Source: an uncultured Flavobacteriaceae bacterium
GTDB lineage: Bacteria; Bacteroidota; Bacteroidia; Flavobacteriales; Flavobacteriaceae
DNA length: 64,000 nucleotides
Reading direction: 5' to 3'
NCBI GenBank assembly: GCA_943787365.1
Contig: CALSMD010000007.1
Span: forward strand, 62,001-126,000
The first letter of the stretch is position 1; the number at the start of each line of letters is the position of its first letter. The notes beneath the pieces are model-generated. The model did no database searches, was not told the DNA's origin, and worked only from the letters and a program-made list of their open reading frames with translations. Below are positions 59,484 through 64,000 of the stretch, piece by piece. Both the position numbers and the translations under genes were made by a program.

Positions 59484-60017
59484 ATGGGATCTTCTAAAGT
59501 TATTCACGCACTATATACAGATGATGACGTATTGTTGGCAGCAGTTAAAGCTGTTAAAAATGAAAAGCATCACATCGAAGAAATATTCACGCCTTTCCCA
59601 GTCCATGGATTGGATAAAGCAATGGGATTAGAACCCACACGTATTGCCATCGCTGCATTTATGTATGGCTGTGTTGGTTTAATTGTGGCTACGGTCATGA
59701 TGAATTATATCATGATAGAAGACTGGCCTCAAAATATTGGAGGAAAACCTAGTTTTAGCTACATCGAAAACATGCCGGCATTTGTGCCAATTATGTTTGA
59801 ATTAACCGTCTTTTTTGCGGCGCACCTAATGGTGATTACATTTTATTTAAGAAGTAGAATGTGGCCGTTTAAAAATGCAGAAAATCCGGATCCAAGAACT
59901 ACCGATGACCATTTTCTAATGGAAATCCCTGTTCATGACAACGAAAAGGAATTAAAAGCCCTTCTGACCAAATCAGGCGCAGTAGAGGTTCATATTGTTG
60001 ATAAAGAAGCACATTAG
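59484..60017 (+). CDS. actD: Alternative complex III subunit ActD (DUF3341)
   Basis: 177 residues, DUF3341 family. A cytoplasmic N-terminal domain (VIHALYTDDDVLLAAVKAVK, IEEIFTPFPVHGLDKAMGL) is followed by two membrane helices (about 55-77 and 98-120) and a short tail. It is a membrane-bound structural subunit of ACIII with no cofactor motifs. The stop is four bases before the chosen actE start. Confidence 0.95.
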   Translation: MGSSKVIHALYTDDDVLLAAVKAVKNEKHHIEEIFTPFPVHGLDKAMGLEPTRIAIAAFMYGCVGLIVATVMMNYIMIEDWPQNIGGKPSFSYIENMPAFVPIMFELTVFFAAHLMVITFYLRSRMWPFKNAENPDPRTTDDHFLMEIPVHDNEKELKALLTKSGAVEVHIVDKEAH

Positions 60018-60021
60018 TATT

Positions 60022-60573
60022 ATGAAAAGTGTATCAAAAATAATCGTTTTAGTATTGACCTTTGGAACCGTGTTTTCATGTCAAAATGATAACAGTCCAA
60101 ACTATCAATACTTTCCAAACATGTATAAGTCTATTGGCTATGAAGCCTATGGTGAATATGAAGTTTTTCCGAATTCTCAACAAGCCTTATTGCCTGTTGA
60201 AGGAACAATCTCTAGAGGACATTCTTTATATGAATATGAAAACACAAACGAAGGCTATGCAGCAGCACTTTCCGATTTGAAATCTCCTCTAGAATCCACT
60301 GAATTGGATGCTAAAAGAGGTAAGGAATTATATGATATCTATTGTGGGATCTGTCACGGAAACAAAGGAGCTGGACAAGGAAAACTTGTCAAAAGAGAAA
60401 AAATTCTTGGAGTTCCAAGTTATGCAGATAGAGCTATTACCGAAGGAAGTATTTACCATGTAATATATTACGGTAAAAACACTATGGGATCTTATGCAAA
60501 TTTATTAAATGAGGAAGAACGTTGGCAAGTTACTGCCTATGTTGAAACCCTTAGAGCAGAATTAAAAAAATAA
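60022..60573 (+). CDS. actE: Alternative complex III subunit ActE (cytochrome c lipoprotein)
   Basis: 183 residues from the ATG at 60022 (MKSVSKIIVLVLTFGTVFSC), which gives a lipobox with the Cys at 20; the earlier in-frame start at 59995 would overlap actD and break the signal. A single haem site CGICHG lies near residue 113-118 in a class I cytochrome c domain with an NTMGSYANLL methionine ligand. ActE is the periplasmic monohaem subunit of ACIII, anchored by lipid. Confidence 0.94.
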   Translation: MKSVSKIIVLVLTFGTVFSCQNDNSPNYQYFPNMYKSIGYEAYGEYEVFPNSQQALLPVEGTISRGHSLYEYENTNEGYAAALSDLKSPLESTELDAKRGKELYDIYCGICHGNKGAGQGKLVKREKILGVPSYADRAITEGSIYHVIYYGKNTMGSYANLLNEEERWQVTAYVETLRAELKK

Positions 60574-60597
60574 GAAAAGTAAAACATTTATATCAAT

Positions 60598-61983
60598 ATG
60601 TACACGTTTTCAAAAAGACTTAAAATTGTTTCTCTTGCTCTATTCGTTATTGGCGTAATAGGATGGGGTACAAGCTATGTAGAATCTCACGGGTTAACCC
60701 TTGATGATGTCAAAGTACTGTTAGCAGAAGAAAATTCGCACCATGGAGCAGACGCTTCTCATGGTGAAGAAACAACTGAAGCAACACATCACGATGTTCA
60801 AACAGATGCTGAGGCTCATGCAGCGATGATTCATTCCACACATGATTCCGATGCGCATTCGGAAGAGTCACATCATGACGATGCGCACGCAGAACACGTT
60901 CTGCATCAAATGCACAACAGACCTTATGCAGCTTTATATGTAGCAGCGTTCTTCTTTTTTATGATCTCTTTAGGTGTACTCGCTTTTTATGGCATACAAT
61001 ATGCCGCTCAAGCAGGATGGTCTCCCGTACTTTTTAGAGTGATGGAAGCCATTACATATTATGTTTTACCTGGAGGACTCATTGTTTTAGGAATCGCTTT
61101 ATGGGCAGGAGATCACATCTTTATATGGATGGATCCAGAAGTGGTAGCACATGACGAACTCATTCAAGCAAAATCGGGTTGGTTAGATAAAACATGGTTT
61201 GCTATTCGCGGCTTGATTTTTATTGCAGGATGGAGTTTATACCGTTATTTCTCTCGTAAATTTTCATTAGCGCAAGATTTAGCCGATGTGAATGACAATA
61301 GCAACTTTAAAAAGAACTTTAGAATTTCAGCTGCATTCCTAGTATTTTATATCTATACAGAATCTATAATGTCTTGGGATTGGATTATGAGTGTCGATCC
61401 ACACTGGTTTAGTACCTTATTTGGGTGGTACGTATTTGCAAGTATGTTTGTAAGTGGAATCACGGTAATAGCACTAATCACAATTTACTTAAAGTCTAAA
61501 GGATTGATGGAATTTGTAAACGACAGTCACCTTCATGATTTAGCAAAATTTATGTTTGCCATTAGTGTATTCTGGACCTATTTATGGTTCTCACAATTTA
61601 TGCTTATTTGGTATGCAAATATCCCTGAAGAAGTAACGTATTTTGTAACTCGTATAGAAGACTATAACCTACCATTCTTTGGAATGATCATTTTAAACTT
61701 TATTTTCCCATTCTTAGTACTCATGAATAGCGATTATAAACGTGTGCCTTGGTTCATAGTAATGGCGGGTATTGTGATTTTGTTCGGACATTATATTGAT
61801 GTTTTCAATATGATTATGCCGGCTACAGTAGGAGACCGATGGTTTATAGGTGTTCCTGAAATTAGTGCAATACTATTGTTTTTAGGATTATTCTTATTCA
61901 TTGTTTTTTATGCGCTTTCAAAAGCACCATTATTAGCAAAAGGAAATCCTTTTATCAAGGAAAGTGAACACTTTCATTATTAA
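60598..61983 (+). CDS. actF: Alternative complex III subunit ActF (quinol-binding, His-rich loop)
   Basis: 461 residues. TM1 (LKIVSLALFVIGVIGWGTSY) is followed by an unusual soluble loop, residues about 28-105, with some 16 histidines and many Asp/Glu. Nine more helices follow in the NrfD-like pattern (PYAALYVAAFFFFMISLGVL through LLFLGLFLFIVFYALSK). ActF is the second quinol-site homologue of ACIII. The loop could bind Zn, Cu or Fe but is not needed for the known function. It is followed 28 bp later by the cox2 gene. Confidence 0.93.
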   Translation: MYTFSKRLKIVSLALFVIGVIGWGTSYVESHGLTLDDVKVLLAEENSHHGADASHGEETTEATHHDVQTDAEAHAAMIHSTHDSDAHSEESHHDDAHAEHVLHQMHNRPYAALYVAAFFFFMISLGVLAFYGIQYAAQAGWSPVLFRVMEAITYYVLPGGLIVLGIALWAGDHIFIWMDPEVVAHDELIQAKSGWLDKTWFAIRGLIFIAGWSLYRYFSRKFSLAQDLADVNDNSNFKKNFRISAAFLVFYIYTESIMSWDWIMSVDPHWFSTLFGWYVFASMFVSGITVIALITIYLKSKGLMEFVNDSHLHDLAKFMFAISVFWTYLWFSQFMLIWYANIPEEVTYFVTRIEDYNLPFFGMIILNFIFPFLVLMNSDYKRVPWFIVMAGIVILFGHYIDVFNMIMPATVGDRWFIGVPEISAILLFLGLFLFIVFYALSKAPLLAKGNPFIKESEHFHY

Positions 61984-62011
61984 TTAAAATTTAAAAAGAC
62001 AACATATAACG

Positions 62012-63082
62012 ATGACTGGCTTATTAACAATCTTAATTTTATTAGGGATCACTATTGCAATTTGGCAAATGGTCAAAATCTTTGATTTAGCACAAGTAAA
62101 TAAAGATCTATCTCAAGTTGCAAACGATGGTGACAACAAAGTTCAAGGATACCTTATGTTAGCCTTTTTAGGCTTTATTTATGGGATCACAATTGTGTCA
62201 TTTGCACTTTGGGGGGATTTACCTCTAACCTCTAATTCAGCTTCTGAACATGGCCCTGAAATCGATCGTTTAATGATCATTTCTATGGTGGTGATTTTTA
62301 TTGTTCAAACAATCACACAGTTTCTATTACACTACTTCGCCTTTAAATACAAAGGAGAAAAAGGACGTAAAGCATTATTTTATGCAGATAATGATAAGTT
62401 AGAATTTATTTGGACGGTTATTCCTGTGATTGTTTTGGCAGGACTTATAATGTATGGCTTATTCACATGGACGGACATCATGACTATTGACGAAGATGAA
62501 GATCCAATAGTTATAGAACTGTATGCACAACAATTTAACTGGAAAGCACGCTATGCTGGTGAAGACAATGTATTAGGAAAAGCCAATGTGCGACTTATCA
62601 ATCTTGATAATGCCAATATTTTAGGATTAGACGAAGCAGATCCAAACGCACAAGATGATATTATTACCACAGAATTACACCTTCCTGTAGGTGTTCCAGT
62701 ATTATTTAAAATGCGATCACAAGACGTTTTACACTCTGCATACATGCCTCACTTTAGAGCGCAAATGAATTGTGTACCAGGAATGATTACTCAATTTGCA
62801 TTTACACCAACAGTGACCACTGAAGAAATGCGATTGAATCCAGACATTTACGAAAAAGTAAGAAACATCAATAAAATCAGAGTCAATAAAAGTAAAGAAC
62901 TACAAGCCAAAGGCGAAGAACCACTTGATAGCTATGAATTTGATTACTTATTGCTTTGTAATAAAATATGTGGAAAGTCGCACTATAACATGCAAATGAA
63001 AATTATTGTAGAATCTGAAGAAGACTACAACGCATGGTTACAAGAACAAAAATTATTTAAGAACTCTTTAGTTCAAAATTAA
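62012..63082 (+). CDS. Cytochrome c oxidase subunit II
   Basis: 356 residues. Three hydrophobic segments (1-19, about 46-68, 85-108) and then TM (IWTVIPVIVLAGLIMYGLF) precede the CuA domain. The CuA ligands are H241, C316, C320, H324 and M327 (LHSAYMPHF, CNKICGKSHYNM). An insertion of about 40 residues (262-310) separates the two halves of the site. There is no fused cytochrome c, so electrons arrive from ACIII or a soluble carrier. It is downstream of actF and upstream of subunit I in the operon. Confidence 0.96.
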   Translation: MTGLLTILILLGITIAIWQMVKIFDLAQVNKDLSQVANDGDNKVQGYLMLAFLGFIYGITIVSFALWGDLPLTSNSASEHGPEIDRLMIISMVVIFIVQTITQFLLHYFAFKYKGEKGRKALFYADNDKLEFIWTVIPVIVLAGLIMYGLFTWTDIMTIDEDEDPIVIELYAQQFNWKARYAGEDNVLGKANVRLINLDNANILGLDEADPNAQDDIITTELHLPVGVPVLFKMRSQDVLHSAYMPHFRAQMNCVPGMITQFAFTPTVTTEEMRLNPDIYEKVRNINKIRVNKSKELQAKGEEPLDSYEFDYLLLCNKICGKSHYNMQMKIIVESEEDYNAWLQEQKLFKNSLVQN

Positions 63083-63109
63083 AAATTAAAGAAATAACAA
63101 CATAAGATT

Positions 63110-64000
63110 ATGTCAGCACAGGTAGATACTCACGCACACCAAGACGATCATGGACATCATCCCAAAGAAACTTTCATAACGAAATACATTTTTTGTCAGG
63201 ATCACAAAATGATCGCCAAGCAGTATTTAATTACTGGGGTTATTATGGGAGTGATAGGAATTTTAATGTCTTTGTTAATGCGTATGCAAATTGCATGGCC
63301 AACAGAACCAAATGTAATTTTTGATGCCCTTCTAGGAAAGTGGGCACCAGGCGGTGTAATGGATGCTGATATCTATTTAGCCTTAGTAACCATTCATGGA
63401 ACCATTATGGTATTCTTTGTTCTGACCGCTGGTTTGAGTGGAACTTTTAGTAACTTATTAATCCCATTACAAATTGGAGCACGAGATATGGCTTCAGGAT
63501 TTCTTAATATGATCTCTTACTGGTTATTCTTTTTATCAAGTGTAATCATGATTATTTCCTTATTTGTTGAAGCAGGACCGGCAGCAGCAGGTTGGACAAT
63601 TTATCCTCCATTGAGTGCCTTGCCACTAGCGCAAGGAGGGTCTGGAGCTGGAATGACTTTATGGTTGGTGTCCATGGCTATTTTTATTGCCTCCTCATTA
63701 TTAGGATCACTAAACTATATTGTAACAGTTCTAAACCTCAGAACAAAAGGAATGTCAATGACAAGACTTCCCTTAACAATATGGGCGTTTTTTATCACTG
63801 CTGTGATTGGAGTCGTATCCTTTCCCGTATTACTATCGGCGGCCTTATTACTCATCATGGACCGTAGTTTTGGAACCTCGTTCTTCTTATCAGATATATT
63901 TATTCAAGGGGAAGTATTACATTATCAAGGTGGATCTCCCGTATTATTTGAGCACTTATTCTGGTTCTTAGGACATCCAGAAGTTTACATCGTATTACTT
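63110..64000 (+). CDS. Cytochrome c oxidase subunit I (partial, 3' end off the window)
   Basis: The frame begins at ATG 63110 and is open to the window edge, 297 codons. It carries a His-rich N-terminus (MSAQVDTHAHQDDHGHHPKE) and haem-copper oxidase helices. H96 in VTIHGTIMVFF is the low-spin haem ligand, and H289 and Y293 in LGHPEVY are the CuB histidine and its cross-linked tyrosine. It would reduce O2 to water while pumping protons (aa3 or caa3 type). It is the last visible gene of the act-cox operon, 27 bp after subunit II. Confidence 0.97.
   Translation, partial: MSAQVDTHAHQDDHGHHPKETFITKYIFCQDHKMIAKQYLITGVIMGVIGILMSLLMRMQIAWPTEPNVIFDALLGKWAPGGVMDADIYLALVTIHGTIMVFFVLTAGLSGTFSNLLIPLQIGARDMASGFLNMISYWLFFLSSVIMIISLFVEAGPAAAGWTIYPPLSALPLAQGGSGAGMTLWLVSMAIFIASSLLGSLNYIVTVLNLRTKGMSMTRLPLTIWAFFITAVIGVVSFPVLLSAALLLIMDRSFGTSFFLSDIFIQGEVLHYQGGSPVLFEHLFWFLGHPEVYIVLL

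Noticed and set aside
63592..63867. 91-codon plus-strand frame near the right edge
   Set aside because: It is out of frame inside the open and clearly conserved cytochrome oxidase subunit I sequence.

Overview
The window is a low-GC chromosome segment from a member of the Flavobacteriaceae (Bacteroidota), probably marine. The evidence is a type IX secretion C-terminal sorting domain, a carboxypeptidase-regulatory-domain TonB receptor, an alternative complex III (act) operon running into cytochrome oxidase genes, flavobacterial-type RimP/NusA/InfB, and recurrent TAnnTTTG promoter elements with almost no Shine-Dalgarno sequences. Nearly every gene can be assigned to a family. I see no rRNA, CRISPR array, prophage or insertion sequence.

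Region by region: 0-5 kb carries a partial marC, a DUF3109 cysteine-cluster protein and class Ia ribonucleotide reductase (nrdB, nrdA). 5-13.6 kb looks like a phosphate and outer-membrane uptake block: a PiT-type phosphate transporter, a Porin_O_P porin, a MORN-repeat protein, a TonB-dependent receptor and a beta-helix lipoprotein. Arrays of hexamers at about 11-bp spacing, resembling PHO boxes, lie upstream of the MORN and lipoprotein genes. 13.7-22.7 kb holds dgt, a large secreted T9SS propeller protein with a nested PA domain, dxs, tadA, a small membrane protein and aspS. 22.7-29.1 kb is a TetR / TolC / membrane-fusion / RND efflux operon. 29.2-34.4 kb has a polyprenyl diphosphate synthase and 2-oxoglutarate dehydrogenase E1 and E2. 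34.4-42.9 kb, minus strand, is a compact N-glycan degradation set (GH92 mannosidase, FucP-like sugar transporter, TAT-exported glycosylasparaginase) directly followed by polA. 43-48 kb has a metallophosphoesterase, a cysteine-free thioredoxin-fold protein and a DUF2723 membrane protein. 48.1-53 kb has tRNA-Gln, rimP-nusA-infB and a SPOR protein. 53.4 kb to the end is actABCDEF-cox2-cox1, the electron path from quinol to oxygen; cox1 is cut by the window edge.

The most important caution is a cluster of apparent frameshifts between about 4.79 and 9.67 kb: the nrdA 3' end, about ten sites in the PiT gene, the MORN protein signal peptide and the TonB receptor C-terminus. Most that can be placed lie at short homopolymers and protein similarity continues across them, so sequence error is likelier than gene decay. 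The rest of the window reads cleanly.

I found no unmistakably new multi-gene system. The best leads are the PHO-box-like arrays, an inverted repeat with an internal terminator in the porin leader, promoter elements placed only four bases before four start codons (suggesting leaderless mRNAs), the N-glycan mini-locus, and the cysteine-free thioredoxin-fold protein.
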